Assembly (NCBI RefSeq): GCF_026914265.1
Contig: NC_069130.1
Location: forward strand, 42,214,429-42,278,428
Direction: 5' to 3'
DNA length: 64,000 bases
From: Mya arenaria
Taxonomy: Eukaryota; Mollusca; Bivalvia; Myida; Myidae
A program made the translations under genes and the position numbers. Of the stretch, positions 1-12,085 are shown piece after piece (the stretch's first letter is position 1; each line of letters opens with the position of its first letter). The notes under the pieces are model-generated. The model ran no database searches. It was not told the origin of the DNA and saw only the letters and a list, made by a program, of their open reading frames with translations.

Positions 1-132
1 ACGCGGGTATTGATAATGAAATTGATTATACTAATGTGTGCACGAAAAAAATTATTCAGTTTGGGTGAAAATTTAAAGTACCAACGCCCTTAACAATTCA
101 GTACACGATACTAAACATAACAATAATCTTAC

Positions 133-901
133 CGTTTCAGATGCAATGGCCTTGAGGTCTTTGTGTTTGCCCGCAATTGTCGGAAGAGCGTTATTACGTG
201 ACCCGTCGGCCACGAGGTCAGAATGTGTCGACAACCGTTCAACAGCCCGAATGACGTCACTAACGGGTGAATCGGCTACGATGACGTCATCATGTTGCGG
301 TGACGTGGGTGTGTTTTCAGCTGTTCTGCGTCTTTTTCGTTCCTGTTGAGCGGCGGTGGCGCCTGACGAACATTCTTCGAAGTTCTTGGTGAATAATTTC
401 TCAACTTGATTTTCATTTTCGGCAGTAGTGTTTCCTTCATCAAATAACAGCTTCTTTCTATAATCAAAGAATTGTCCCTTTAGCAACGGAAACATGGTGA
501 CTTTAATAAAATACTACACTGAAAAATTCACAAAAAGACTCAATTTTATTTAAGTCCTTGTACTGCTTTTTTGACCATAGATAAAATGTTAACGACCGTG
601 TCTAACAAACTCGGTGTAAGCATAGAACCTCAGATGTATCTAAAAATATATAAATATTTAATGCCGATTTTGCCAATAATCTGGCAGTATTGTATGCCAG
701 TTTGTATAAGATTGAATAAAACTTTGATAGAGTGCTGTGTTTCGCAAGTTATGTCCTGTCATGTCTGAAGTACGAAATCCCGGATTTTAATGAGAGTTTT
801 AATCAGTAAAATCTAAATGATGTATGCAAATGTACTTACTTTAATACATACCGGAGGGCCAAAGGCGATACGGAACAAAAATCTAAACTCTGAGGAGGCA
901 T
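133..901 (-). CDS. CDC25: CDC25-like phosphatase copy 1, 5' part only
   Basis: N-terminal half of a CDC25-type M-phase inducer phosphatase, running off the left window edge. Exon 1 (852-901) reads MPPQSLDFCSVSPLALR and ends at a GTATGT donor. Exon 2 (about 495 down to 133) encodes a basic, low-complexity region with an ERKRRR nuclear-localisation-like stretch, then VERLSTHSDLVADGS and LPTIAGKHKDLKAIASET, and ends at a GTAAGA donor. The AGKHKDL part matches the start of the CDC25 catalytic domain. The rhodanese exon should lie left of base 1. The MFPLLKG start of exon 2 is not in phase with exon 1 through any acceptor I can see, so either that ATG is used or a small exon is missed. It pairs with copy 4 as one subfamily. 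Whether the whole gene is intact cannot be judged. Confidence 0.8.
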
Positions 902-1290
902 GTTGAAATAAAGCAGTAAAGTTGAAGCTGTATACACGAACAAGATTGGAAAGGATCTGATGAAGTTCTGGAGATCGCCTAGTTTTTATATGTCAAATGA
1001 ATGCAGATAGTTCAGCCGTTCACTCAAGCGGTGGACTCTTTGAGTCGCTCAGGTCAACACTGTGATGGCCGCTGAACACCTCAAATGAATTCCAATTAGC
1101 CGCCCATCAAACAATTAGTGTTAACCATTGACAATCTGATGAGTGATTATTGCTGGACAATATTGTTTGTCAGATTGTGATGAAACTTTTACAAGGTATT
1201 GGACCAAGAGCAATATTCATGGCGATGTTTAAGATGAAAGAGACTTTTAATGAGATAAGATTAGTAGAATATTAGATTGTATCGATATAA
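902..1290 (-). promoter_or_regulatory. Copy 1 promoter and proximal conserved module
   Basis: Upstream of the copy 1 start codon in gene direction: a TATA box (reverse of TTTTTATA at 983-990), the box TTTGAGGTGTTCA ending near 1085, a CCAAT/ATTGG box at 1092-1096, and a block at about 1130-1275 holding ACAATATTGT inside a 9-bp inverted pair (ACAATCTGA / TCAGATTGT). The order and spacing recur at the other five copies. Promoter function is inferred from conservation and the TATA position. Confidence 0.6.
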
Positions 1291-2329
1291 ACTTTATTGT
1301 CATTAGAAGACATGCAGACAGAAACCTGAAAATGACAATATGTATTGTCTTTTGCTAATATTATCTTTCAAAGCAATAGTAGTTTTATGAAGTGTGTAGA
1401 AAAGGTCATTTTTGAAACGTTTATAAATGATATATTACGGCCAGCTGTATGTGTTTTCAAATGGGTTTTTGTTGTTCATTTTTAAATCCAGAAAATATAC
1501 GATATTTTTGTACTACTAACTGTGCTACATGTGCAGCTTCTGTTGTTGCTTACATAACAACTACTGCTACTAAAACTGATGCACTCTATATATTCAGCAT
1601 TTACTTTAAATAGAAGGACTACGATGCAAAAGACATATAGTGTATGAACAAATACCGCGGTAAAACACATCATTTTGTGCAAAGACCGGTTAAATACCCT
1701 TCCACCGAACTGTATTTTATAATGTTTAACATTATGGTTATAAACGTTTTAAATTCGAATACAATGAAACATTATAAAGCTGATGTTATGTATGTGTTAA
1801 GCTAGCAAATAATGGAACCAAAAGTTGAATATCATATCGTAGAATTTTGAATTAAGTTTTTTGTTTTGTAATATTATTACTTATATTTTTGCTGTTTTTG
1901 TTTTTCATGACCAAATATAACATACATACTTAAGTCATATCTCAATCTCAACTCCTTTTACTGCATAGCATCTAAAGCTATTGAAACTCGTATATATTTT
2001 CACACCTTTTTAAAATTGCATTATTTTATAGACTATGTTTATTAATCACTTTGGTCAAGATTCCTAGTATTTTTTTCTACAGCATAAAATGCAATTGAGT
2101 TCAACTCAATGTTGTTTGAAAATTACTCAAGCATATTCTTTGCTGTAGAATAAGTTATCTTGGTAACATTTACAAAATGTGTTTATCAACACATTCTATG
2201 AGGAAATGTTCTTTTAATAAAAAGTAAAAACACAAGAATGTATTATATACGATGCTTTTCAACGGTAAAACGATTTGAGACTGAATTTGAGATTTGAGTA
2301 TTTTTATGATATGGGGGCCAGGTATTTGT

Positions 2330-2620
2330 ATTGAAAACGCAAAGACTATTCAATCGTCACTAGACCATCTCAAACTTGGCCCAATTAGCGGCCCATCAAA
2401 CAGTTAGTGTTTGCCATCGTCACTCTGATGAGTGACTATTAATTAACAATATTGTTTGTCAGATGGTGATAAAACTTTTAAATGTTAAAGAACCTAGAGC
2501 AGTTTTCATGTCGCTGGTACAGATGAAATAGATTCCTTTTGAAATTACATTATTGAAATAACAGATCAAGTCAAAGTGAATGCTTTATTTACTCAAATTC
2601 ATTAAAACATGAGGTACTGC
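2330..2620 (-). repeat. Distal conserved module, copy 1
   Basis: A diverged second version of the proximal module, about 1.2 kb further upstream. It keeps AACAATATTGTTTGTC but has changed flanks (GTCACTCTGATGAG instead of GACAATCTGATGAG). Close relatives lie at 18.4-18.6 and 24.1-24.3 kb at the same distance upstream of copies 5 and 6, so it belongs to the duplicated unit. Function unknown. Confidence 0.55.
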
Positions 2621-3914
2621 TCACAAATCGAAATGGTCATGACAGACATCATGATTAAATTACATATTCATATACCATAAAAGCATTTTTTCTGCTAAAA
2701 TAATTTCCGCTAAGGAAAGTCTGCATTTCACAAAAACAGTTATTCCTGGACTATAACCATACTCCATAACAATATCATTATAATCATACTCCGAACCATT
2801 ATCATTATAACATACCGGTACTTTATTTCGACCATAGATGATACATATGTAATAATACAGATAATCATTACGTCAAAAGTATTTTACATCCAAAAAATGC
2901 TTAAAGGGCACTGTTTGAATAATGAGATGAATGAATGAAACCATCAGTGGCGTTTCCATACCTACGGTATTATATATTTGGAAAACAAGAACTCAAATGG
3001 CGGGAACTATTGTATATGATAACGAATACTATCAAATCGATTGAATATTTATTTAAAATAATCAATCATAAAATTAGCAGCTATGTTTTAACCCGAAGAA
3101 AGCGCCCAGGGGTTCTAAGCAAATGGCTGGGGGTCAATAACTGACGCTTTGAATGTCTAGAAGTTGATATAAACCGTCATCAGTCACAGGGCAGTGTTGT
3201 GATTGTATATATTTTAATAAAATACCAAAACTTGATTGTGAAACATAAAACGTTGATGCTTTTAAGAGTTAAGGGTTTGTCCGAGCCCATAATCAGCATT
3301 TAAAAATTGGTTTGTCCCGTGACGCAATAAAGACTTGAGTTGTTTATTTAAATGCCAGAAGTTACATGACTTAAAAGTGGACCCTCTTTCCAGGCACTTC
3401 CAGAGAAGTCCTTTTAAGTAAGCAGAATTGAAGAAACAGAAACAGATTCTTTGTTTCTTTAAACGTATGTGTCGGAAAGCACTGATACAACCTTAAACAG
3501 ACGGGCTTTATTTTAATTAGACCGATGTTTGTTTATTTCATTTTCTAGCCTCAGTGACAATCCAGCTAGTTTATGCTTTAAATTTAACATGTGCGGTCGT
3601 TGTTGACCGATACAGCTCGTCAAGTATTTTGTGCCCTAAGTTACATACACCTAGCGTCTAATATTGAGTCCGCCAACTTGAGCGAAATGAAAATAACTGT
3701 TTCACGTTTGAATGTTCATCAATAACATTTAAAATTGGTTATGAAATACCAAATAAATGTCGACAATTCATATTATATTTGATATACACAATTTTAAGCA
3801 TACAACAAAACAAAACAATTTCAAAAATAATAAATACATACATATTTGCAAAGTAATTCAGAAAGTTAGCGAGAAAAAATATGAAGGGAAAGAGACTAGA
3901 AAAATATAGCAACA

Positions 3915-3952
<38 letters not shown>

Positions 3953-4340
3953 AACGTTAATAAAAATGGCCAGACGTTTTTCTCAGCCGTTTTGTTAAAA
4001 GGATGTCACTCGACTTGAAAAATGACCAAATCAGTTCAAGATAGTTGTTAAGCGAGTCTTGATTTTGCGGAACATTCACAAAGCGAGTATCCAAAGCGTG
4101 TATCACATTCTTAATACTAGCCTTTCTGTTCTTGGGCGCTCGTCTTCATGTTTGTGAACACTGACGTACATTTGCACTCCCTCCCAGCTAACAACGAATC
4201 TCGACAAATGACAAACAAATTCTTTCTAATTTGACGCATACATCCTGCTCTACTCCCTCTGGTTATTCCTCGATCTCACAATACGTGCCCTGTGACAGGT
4301 TTAACCGGCTGCTGACCATTCTCGAATCAGAAAGCAAGTT
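2621..4340. other. Intergenic, copies 1-2
   Basis: AT-rich spacer between the promoter region of copy 1 and the 3' end of copy 2. I see no coding exon, RNA gene or bounded element apart from the trinucleotide run at 3916-3950. The part next to 4340 is probably the 3' untranslated region of copy 2. Confidence 0.4.
3916..3950. repeat. (AAT)n microsatellite
   Basis: Perfect run of about twelve AAT units in intergenic DNA. Confidence 0.95.
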
Positions 4341-6208
4341 TTAGGGAATTGCCACTCTTTTCTTAAACGTGAACTGTGACGGTGTTTTTCGCCTGCACGC
4401 CCACGACTTGGACCTGCCGCAGAAGTGACGCAAGTCGTCCATGTGCTCCGGGTGCAACATCGGAACGTAGCTTTCAGGAAAGCATTGGCCCTGAAAGAAG
4501 CGAAATCAAAATAAATGTTAAACATTATTTGTGTAGAGAGTATCATCATAATCAGTATGTCAAATAAGAATATTTTCAAAATCATTTCTTGATAAATATT
4601 TCCCAACTTTTTTACTAAGTAAATTGACAGACTTCCACCTTTTTGCCGTTTGTCTTAGAAATAGATACCAACGTACATATGGCAAACACATTTCTACCAA
4701 TAAAACATCACAAAAACAGAACGTACATGGAACTGGTGATAAAACTCCTTGTATCCGCCTTCCAAACGGTAAACCTCTGGGAAATTCAGTCGTGGATATG
4801 AATCATTGTTCAAGTCTCGATTCAGTGATCTAAGATGGCTGTACATTTTTGGGACTCGTTCTGATGAGAACTCGCAGTGAAAGATGATCACGTGATTCTT
4901 GTCTGATAACGTCATTGTCTCGTTAAGATAGTTACGGATTGAGTCGTTTGTGTAGAGATTAATGGCACCCCGGATGTGGCCTCCTTCAAACTCGTACGGG
5001 TACCTGCAGTCTATGACGGTCAGATGATCAATATGTTGGTCGTAGTCGCCTTTCAGTACCGCAGACATCTGAAAAAATAAAGCATAAATGAAATATAAGT
5101 TTTTTTACTCACGATTTCTTTTCAAAGTTTCCAAAATAAATACATTCAAAAAACATTTTAACATAATTCAAAGGTTTATAAAGGGAAAGGAATGGCGTTT
5201 TGTACATATGCATTTAAGGAAAAACTTTTTTATGTGAAACTTAACATTCAAAAAAATATATTTATGAAGAAAAACTCATTGATCTTAAAACGCTTGTACC
5301 ACTTTTAGCTATCAATCATTTATTTTCGAACGTAACTATGACAACTGCGGTCAGCTCTTTTGTCAGCTTTCTTTTATCATTGGTTTCCAGACCGCTAAAC
5401 TTGACTCATTCCAAGAGAAAAAAGTTGTCAAAACAGTCAAATTGTGCGAGTGTTATTCACTTCTTTAAACATCTTTGGAAAAATACTTACCGTTTCTGGC
5501 GAAATGGCCATAAGAACCATGTTTTTCCCGGTCACGGTCGGGAGTCCATGGTAACTAGACCCGTCTACCACATGATCAGAGTAAATCGACTGCCGGTCCG
5601 CCGCCAGGATGACGTGACTCATAGCAGAGTGGTTCAAAGTTTTGATGAAATCATGGCTTTGAAGTGATATTAGGACCTCAGAAGTTCGGGGTCTTTTCTG
5701 ATCATTATCAACGTCAATGGTGTCAATCTTACGTTTGTTAGAGGTCTTGGAGAATGTTTTCCCCATTAAAGTTGTCTCTGATTTCGGATCGTTGTAAACG
5801 GAAACGTTTTTTCTCATGTTTCTGGAAAGTAAGCGATATAAGATCATAGCTTGATTGACAATTCTAAATATATTAAAAGTATCCTTGCATTCAACTGTAA
5901 ACTAAAATCACTACAATTATGTAATAGCTACGTGCAGTATTGGAACTAAAGTTCCGATTAATAAATATGCCATAATAAATAGTATAATAATTTATACCAA
6001 TATAATATACATAACTATTTTTTTCCAGCATGATTAGAGCACACTTTGTCAGAGTGTTGTGTGTCGCACATTATATCTGGTCAAGTATCACGCCTAAATG
6101 AAATTTTGCTGTATTTTGTATCCAGAACAAAAAAAGAATAACTTACTGTGCTGCATACTGGCAGGCCAATGGTGGCATGGAACAGAAATCCAAAATCTGT
6201 GGTGGCAT
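4341..6208 (-). CDS. CDC25: CDC25-like dual-specificity phosphatase copy 2, intact
   Basis: Predicted 294-aa phosphatase of the CDC25 family, which removes inhibitory phosphates from cyclin-dependent kinases. Exons (minus strand): 6147-6208, 5491-5821, 4727-5068, 4341-4490, all with GT/AG borders and matching phases. Exon 1 reads MPPQILDFCSMPPLACQYAA. Exon 2 has a KRPRTSEV basic patch and LPTVTGKNMVLMAISPET, where the family's KHKDL is altered. Exon 3 is the rhodanese fold: VIDCRYPYEFEGGHIRGAIN, then the active site HCEFSSERV (HCX5R, Cys about residue 196), then LEGGYKEFYHQF. Exon 4 has QCFPESYVPMLHPEHMDD and RSKSWA, the family's C-terminal helix, but a diverged basic tail. Most animal CDC25 proteins are 400-600 aa, so the N-terminal regulatory region is very short. 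The donor of exon 3 is GTACGT. Confidence 0.88.
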
Positions 6209-6620
6209 TTTGAAAAATCTGTTTAAGTTAAGTCCAAGTAAGCTGTGTAGACTTAAAAGTTTGGTGAAAATCTGATGAAGTTCTGAAGATGGGCGAAATT
6301 TTATACAGAAGAAGCGTTAACACATTTGAGCCAATCACTCAAACGCGATGATTGGAGCGTCTGAAGCTCTGAGCCGCTCAAGTCAACACTCTGATGGTTG
6401 CTGAATACCTCAAACACGGTCTAATTAGCTGTTCAAGAAACAATTAGTGTTAACTATTGACAATCTGATGGGTGATTATGGCGGACAATATTGTTTGACT
6501 GATTGTGTTGAAACTTTTACATGGTATTGAACCAAGAGCAATATTCATGGCGGTGTTTCAGATGAAATACATTTCTTTAGAAATTACGTTATTGAAATAA
6601 CCAAACAGATCTGAGATTAT
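6209..6620 (-). promoter_or_regulatory. Copy 2 promoter with hybrid module
   Basis: TATA box on the minus strand at 6300-6305, a TTTGAGGTATTCAG box near 6405-6420, and the ACAATATTGTTTGAC palindrome block at about 6480-6500. Unlike the other copies only one module is present. Its gene-proximal half matches proximal modules and its far half (GAAATTACGTTATTGAAATA) matches the distal type, which suggests a deletion by recombination between the two. Confidence 0.5.
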
Positions 6621-7059
6621 CTCAAGTCAAAGTATATCCTTTATTCACTCTAGCTCCTATTACATAAGTAGATGAGGTTTTACTCGTAAATCAAAATGGC
6701 CATGACAAGCATCAATATAATATTGCAAATTCCGTTAACATCAATACATTTTTTTCGGCCAAAATTGATTTCCTTTAAGAATATTGACATTACATCAAAA
6801 ACGTTATTTATATACTTAAACCATACTCCTTACCATTATCATCTTTAACATAAACATATCAAAATGCCACTACTTTATTTAGACTTTAAATCAGATATGT
6901 GGTGCCCTCTGTCTAAATAATGATAAATGTTATCATCCCAATAACAAAAATGTTTACATCTTTGAATAGAACGTCATCCATAACGTATTTTTTTTCGTGA
7001 ATAAAGTCATGTCTAATATAAACAATAGCCGGGAAGGAATATTTACAATAAACGACATT

Positions 7060-8533
7060 AAGGTATTTTTCCTAATGTTTGCGTTATTTTCACATAACCC
7101 AAACTCTCTACAATGCATGTTTAATGATCTCTAAGAATATTGCAGCAACTAGGGGTTTAAAAATGAATGCTTACAAAACGAAAACTTTCATTTTTGAAAA
7201 GGATCGTCACACAACAATTTTATCTTTACGAGGCCGAGATAGAAAAAGTAATTCCTTTAAAAATCTTGGGACACATTTATATAAGAACAATAACTGGAAC
7301 AGAACACAAAAGCGATTAGCACAGCACGTCTAATATTCTATGCACAATGTGTTTATTGCATTCATAACATAACATAACATAACATAACATAACATAACAT
7401 AACATAACATAACATAACATAACATAACATAACATAACATAACATAACATAACATAATATTTATTCAGCATTAAATGACATATCATCTATAGCCAAAATG
7501 CAAAACATATGAAATAAATCATATTCAATCGTCATCAACCAACTGCACCTACCTATAAAAGAAAGAAATATTTGATAACCTAGTAGCACCAATATTTAAC
7601 TATTCGGCAGAAGTATGGGGTTTTTCACAATGCCAAAGATGTTGAAATGATACATACTAAATTTTGCAGAAAATTATTATGTGTTAAACAATCAACAAAA
7701 TTTAGAAGGCTTGTATAGTAAATTAGGAAGGGTTCCAATGAATAAAAAATAGGAGGATTATAATGATCAGATACTAGATAAAAACTCTTAACTCTCCGAA
7801 ATATAGCCTGATTAAACTACTATATAATATGCTACGCGATGACATTAACGATATTAATAATATGTATAACGGTAATAACTGGGCTTACCATATACATGCC
7901 TTATTGAATCACCTTGGATTGACTAACATTTGGCTTATTCAAGATATATAAAACCAATACGACAAAGAATAATCGACAATTATAAGCAGACAAGGTATGG
8001 AAAAATAAACAATCTACCTTAACTTTGCTTATATTCATTTTTTAAACAGGATTTTGACCAGGAAACGTACCTTGGTGATATCAATGAAAATACGTTTAGA
8101 ATTGCTTTAACAAATCTAAGAACTTCAACACACGATTTACAAATATAAATAGGCAGATATACTAATATTCATCGACACGAAATATTATGAAATACTTGTA
8201 GCATGAGAATTATTGAGGATGAATACCATTTCCTTCTAGTTTGCCCTAAAACAGATAAATATGAAAGAAATGAGCATAAACGCTGCATTTCTACCTTATG
8301 AGACTACAGTAGACCACTGTAAATCTTTTAGCAGTCACCAATCATTTAATAATTTTGCGCTTTCCGCTATTAAATACACGCGTACAATCTTGTTTTCAGT
8401 AATTAATTTTTTCCATAAATGCATCATTTAGTTTATTTAGTTTATTAGTCAAAATTGATGTTTCTTATACATGTGTATGTATTGATTTAGAATAAGAGTG
8501 TCACCTTAAAGCTTAAGAACAGAACAGAACAGA
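7060..8533 (+). mobile_element. Degraded LINE fragment (CR1/Jockey-like)
   Basis: 3' part of a non-LTR retrotransposon inserted between copies 2 and 3. Recognisable pieces in order: the end of the reverse transcriptase (GLKMNAYKTKTFIFEK, matching the WKL-N-KTK block), a YSAEVWGF motif near 7600, KQSTKF and GRVPMNK blocks, a C-terminal EDEYHFLLVCPKTDKYER zinc-knuckle region near 8215-8260, and a (GAACA)n-like tail at 8517-8533. Several stops and frame changes make it an old, dead copy. A pentanucleotide microsatellite interrupts it. Confidence 0.75.
7363..7456. repeat. (TAACA)n microsatellite
   Basis: About nineteen nearly perfect units of a TAACA pentanucleotide inside the degraded LINE, between the reverse transcriptase end and the YSAEVWGF block. 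Confidence 0.95.
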
Positions 8534-9799
8534 CAGTGTATTCGACTTATACAAGAGTACATCGTCGTTATACATACATGTATAGTTATATAAACATGTC
8601 ACGTATCTAAACTTAAAAACATTATAAATGTATTATAAAATAAAATGTAACAAAGGCAAAAAGTTTATGTAAAATTGAATACAACATTATTATCATGTTG
8701 ACTTTGGCAGTGAGGGAAAACTTATGTTCTGTTAATGCTAAATGCCAGAGATTCATGTAAACCGTATAATGGTGCATTTTAGAGGCAGTTTTGCTTGTCC
8801 TCACCCTGACACCATCACAATTTAAAATGAGTATTTAAATGCCATTGTGACAAGTCTTAAGAATGGACGTAATATATATCCAGATATCAGAAAAGTTGAA
8901 GAAACAAAGTGAAATACAACTCCGGATGGGTACCGAAGATATTTTCGAAAAGCCGCCTTCGTTCTTAACATACGCGTGAAAAATCACCAGTACGCCGATA
9001 AACTTCCCTGAGATAATCCCATATTTACATTACACTTTAATTTGAAAATTTCAATACTTGTTCAACTAAATTCCGAATGTGATAATCGCTTTAGCATATC
9101 CATGTTCATTTGAACTATTTGTACGATTTAGTATTGTATCGTTTGCTTTAAGGAATGCCCATCGTTAACCAACTCTTCAACTTCTTCAAGAACTTCTTCA
9201 TCTACAAATGTTCTTCGCTATAATTCAAAATACAAAATCATAATCGGTAAGTCAATTTTTATTTGACATCATAGTTTTCAAAGATAAAACATAACAGCAA
9301 AGAATATTCGTAAATATATCATTGAACACAAACAAAAAACGTCTTTAAGACAGAGAGAGAAAGAAGAAATGAAAAAAGAGGATAGCAAAGTATTACAACA
9401 CAGAATAAATAAAACAATAAAATATGCAATATTGCATTAAATCAATCTTTGTCCTGTTTCAGAAACTGTCTGGCTTCCAAATTTTGAAAGTCATTTTAAA
9501 TGTTGTCGTGAAATCAATCACATTGGATTGTTTGTATGCAAGTCTTACTTTCTCCAATAGTGAGAATGCGGATGTCACATTTTAACAACTAGTGAACTGT
9601 TCTTGAACACTCAATAATCTGTATGCATGTGATCAGTGACGTAGCTTTTCGCTGTTTTCTAGCTGACCATTTCGACAGCTTATCGAAGCGCACTGAGCCG
9701 TGTAAACTATGAGGTAAATTTATCTTGCTGGGGAAGGGGCTTGTCTTTGGTATTCATCGATTTCACAACACATGACCATTGACGTAAATGAAGGACCAA
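8534..9799. other. Intergenic and 3' flank of copy 3
   Basis: No supported gene. The part at about 9600-9799 is the 3' flank of copy 3; TGCGCTTCGATAAGCTGTCG near 9672-9695 (read on the minus strand) also occurs downstream of copy 4 near 16160, so this flank was duplicated with the gene. A short acidic reading frame near 9140-9225 was considered and rejected. Confidence 0.4.
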
Positions 9800-11645
9800 T
9801 TAGAAGGCGAGCCTGACGGTTCTTCCGGTTGTAACCACACGTGACCTGTGGCGCGGTTTGTCGCCTGCTGCCCAGGATTTGGACTTGACCCGGAAGTGAC
9901 GTAAGTCGTTCGCGTGCTCCTGTTTCAACATGGGGACGTAGGTCTGGGGGAAGCACTGGTTCTGAAAAAGAAAATGTTACATTAATGATTAAACATTCCG
10001 CTGGAAATCGTTTGTTTATATGCCATCTTCATTTAAAGACACATATCTAATAAAGTACTTAGAGATTCAAATAGATAATTGTAAGCTTGTTTACCTAAAT
10101 AGGCATGTATCATTTGAAGATAAAATTATCTTGGACAGATAAAAACACACCGTCAATAATACCTGGCATACAATTTACAATCATTCAATCTATATATGGT
10201 ACATTACCTTGAACTGGTGGTAAAACGCCTTGTATCCGCCCTCCAAGAGATAAACCTCTGGGAAATTTAGTCGCGGGTAAGACTCCTTGTTCAATTCACG
10301 GTCCAGCGATCTAAGATGGCGGTACATCTTTGGGCCTCGTTCTGATGAGAATTCGCAGTGGAATATGATTACGTGATTCATATCTTGTGAAGTCACAGTC
10401 TCGTTGAGGAAGTTTTGAACGGCGTCCTTCGTGAAGAGATTAATGGCGCCCCGGATGTGGCCTCCTTCGAACTCGTACGGGTACCTGCAGTCTATGACTG
10501 TCAGCTGATCAATATGTTGGTCGAAGGAACCGTTCAGTACCTCAGACATCTGTAAATGATTACAATATGTTATGAAAATATTCAGGACGTCTTAACTCAG
10601 AATTATTTTGTTCAAGTTTACAAAATTACAGTAATTAAACGTTGATCTAGACAAAAGCTGTCTTAATTTTCAAGTGTATCTAAGAAAACAATAATGGAAC
10701 TAAAAATGTCACCGTTAGAATTTCTTTTGTTCTGTTTGCTAAACCAATAATCATGATAAACTTACTGTTTCCGGGGCTATAGCATTGAGGTCCTTGTGTT
10801 TGCCGACCACGGTCGGGAGAGTGTTGCCACGAGATCCGTCTGCCACAAGGTCAGAGTTCGTCGAAAGCCGCTCAACAGCCTGAATGACGGCACCCATTTG
10901 AGAATGATTTGCGGTTTGTATCAAAACATCGCTTTGGATTTTGCTTTTGTTGAAGTTCTTGTAGAAAATTTCCTCCATTGTTGTTTCCTCTGAGTTCTGA
11001 TCGTTGTCAACGAATATATTTTTTTGTATGTTTCTAAAATGTTAAATTTGCAATTTAGCAATATGTCATTTTGGCGTAATCACTATATTAGTCCAAACAT
11101 CCGTTTATTTTACAATTTATTAATGACAACGTACTAGATGAAGAGTATTTATTTTGTAAATATGCGATCAGAAACAATATTACCGTGAAAATATTAATAG
11201 TTGATATTTTTTCAGCGTGAAAGAGGAACTAATGGTCAGAGTGTTATGTTTCGCACATAAGGTGTTGTGAGATATTGGGTAAATGTCAAAACTAAAGACC
11301 TAATTGAGTCAGAATATCATTTACTTTTAGTATGTCAAAAACACAGGGAACTGAGAAATTTTCGTTCAATCAATAGGCATTGCCACTTAAATAATGCCAT
11401 CATTACTCTTTAATGAAAATATTAATTAAATCAATGCATTATTGATTGTTTTACCCATTTTTGTATATGTAGTTTTGCTTTAAACATCGTGTTGTATAAT
11501 GCAATTATCTATGGAACAAATTAACAAGCATGGTTTACCCATAAAGAGAGAAATAGAAAAAATTAACAAACAGATAAACTTACTTCGCTACATGGCGGCT
11601 GGCCAACGGTGACACAGAACACAAATCCATAATCTGAGGAGGCAT
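9800..11645 (-). CDS. CDC25: CDC25-like dual-specificity phosphatase copy 3, intact
   Basis: Predicted 277-aa CDC25-family phosphatase, the cleanest copy here. Exons (minus strand): 11584-11645, 10766-11033, 10208-10549, 9800-9961, with GT/AG borders and phases 2, 0, 0. Exon 1 reads MPPQIMDLCSVSPLASRHVA. Exon 2 runs NIQKNIFVDNDQNSEETT to VERLSTNSDLVADGS and LPTVVGKHKDLNAIAPET. Exon 3 has VIDCRYPYEFEGGHIRGAIN, the catalytic [18 protein letters not shown] (Cys about residue 175, Arg about 181) and LEGGYKAFYHQFK. Exon 4 has NQCFPQTYVPMLKQEH, DLRHFRVKSKSWAAG and a basic tail. The end of exon 2 plus exons 3-4 cover the whole catalytic domain, so the N-terminal regulatory part is only about 80-90 aa. 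The donor of exon 3 is GTAATG. Intron 1 holds a LINE scrap. Confidence 0.9.
11280..11420 (+). mobile_element. LINE C-terminal scrap in copy 3 intron 1
   Basis: The translation IESEYHLLLVCQKHREL matches the C-terminal zinc-knuckle region of the LINE at 7060-8533 (EDEYHFLLVCPKTDKYE). Both ends are lost. It lies antisense to copy 3. Confidence 0.5.
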
Positions 11646-12085
11646 TTTGATATTTATTAATGAAATAGCAGTTGGCGAAGTTAGATGTGAACGCATAAAC
11701 GTTTGATGAAAATCTAATGAAATTTGATCCACTGGCGAGTTTATATACGATTAGATCAAAAGGCGTTAAGATTGTTCAACCGCTCACTCAAGCACGACGA
11801 TTGGAGCAGCGGACACTCTGAACCGCTCAGGTCAACATTAAAATGTTTTCAAACGCGGTCCAATTAGCCGCTCATCAAACAATTAGTGTTATCCATTTAC
11901 AATCTGACGAGTGATAATTGTTTGACAATATTGTTTGTCTGATTGTGATGAAACTTTTACAAGGTAATGGACCAAGAGCAATATTCATGGCAATGTTTTT
12001 GATGAAAGAGGCTTTTAATGAGATAACATTAGTAGAATATGAGATTGTATCAATACGACATTTATTGTCGCTAGAAGACATGAAG
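11646..12085 (-). promoter_or_regulatory. Copy 3 promoter and proximal module
   Basis: Minus-strand TATA box at 11740-11747 (reverse of TTTATATA), CCAAT box near 11860, and the palindrome block with GACAATATTGTTTGTC near 11930. The TTTGAGGTGTTCA box is changed to GCGTTTGAAAAC, which happens to create the canonical cell-cycle homology region (CHR) core TTTGAA. Confidence 0.55.

Noticed and set aside
5338-5667. 109-codon frame antisense to copy 2
   Set aside because: Overlaps copy 2 exon 2, whose sense frame is clearly the CDC25 one.
9137-9226. Acidic exon on the minus strand (VDEEVLEEVEELVNDGHSLK)
   Set aside because: Looks helix-like but is isolated, short and low in complexity (GAA repeats), with no partner exon.
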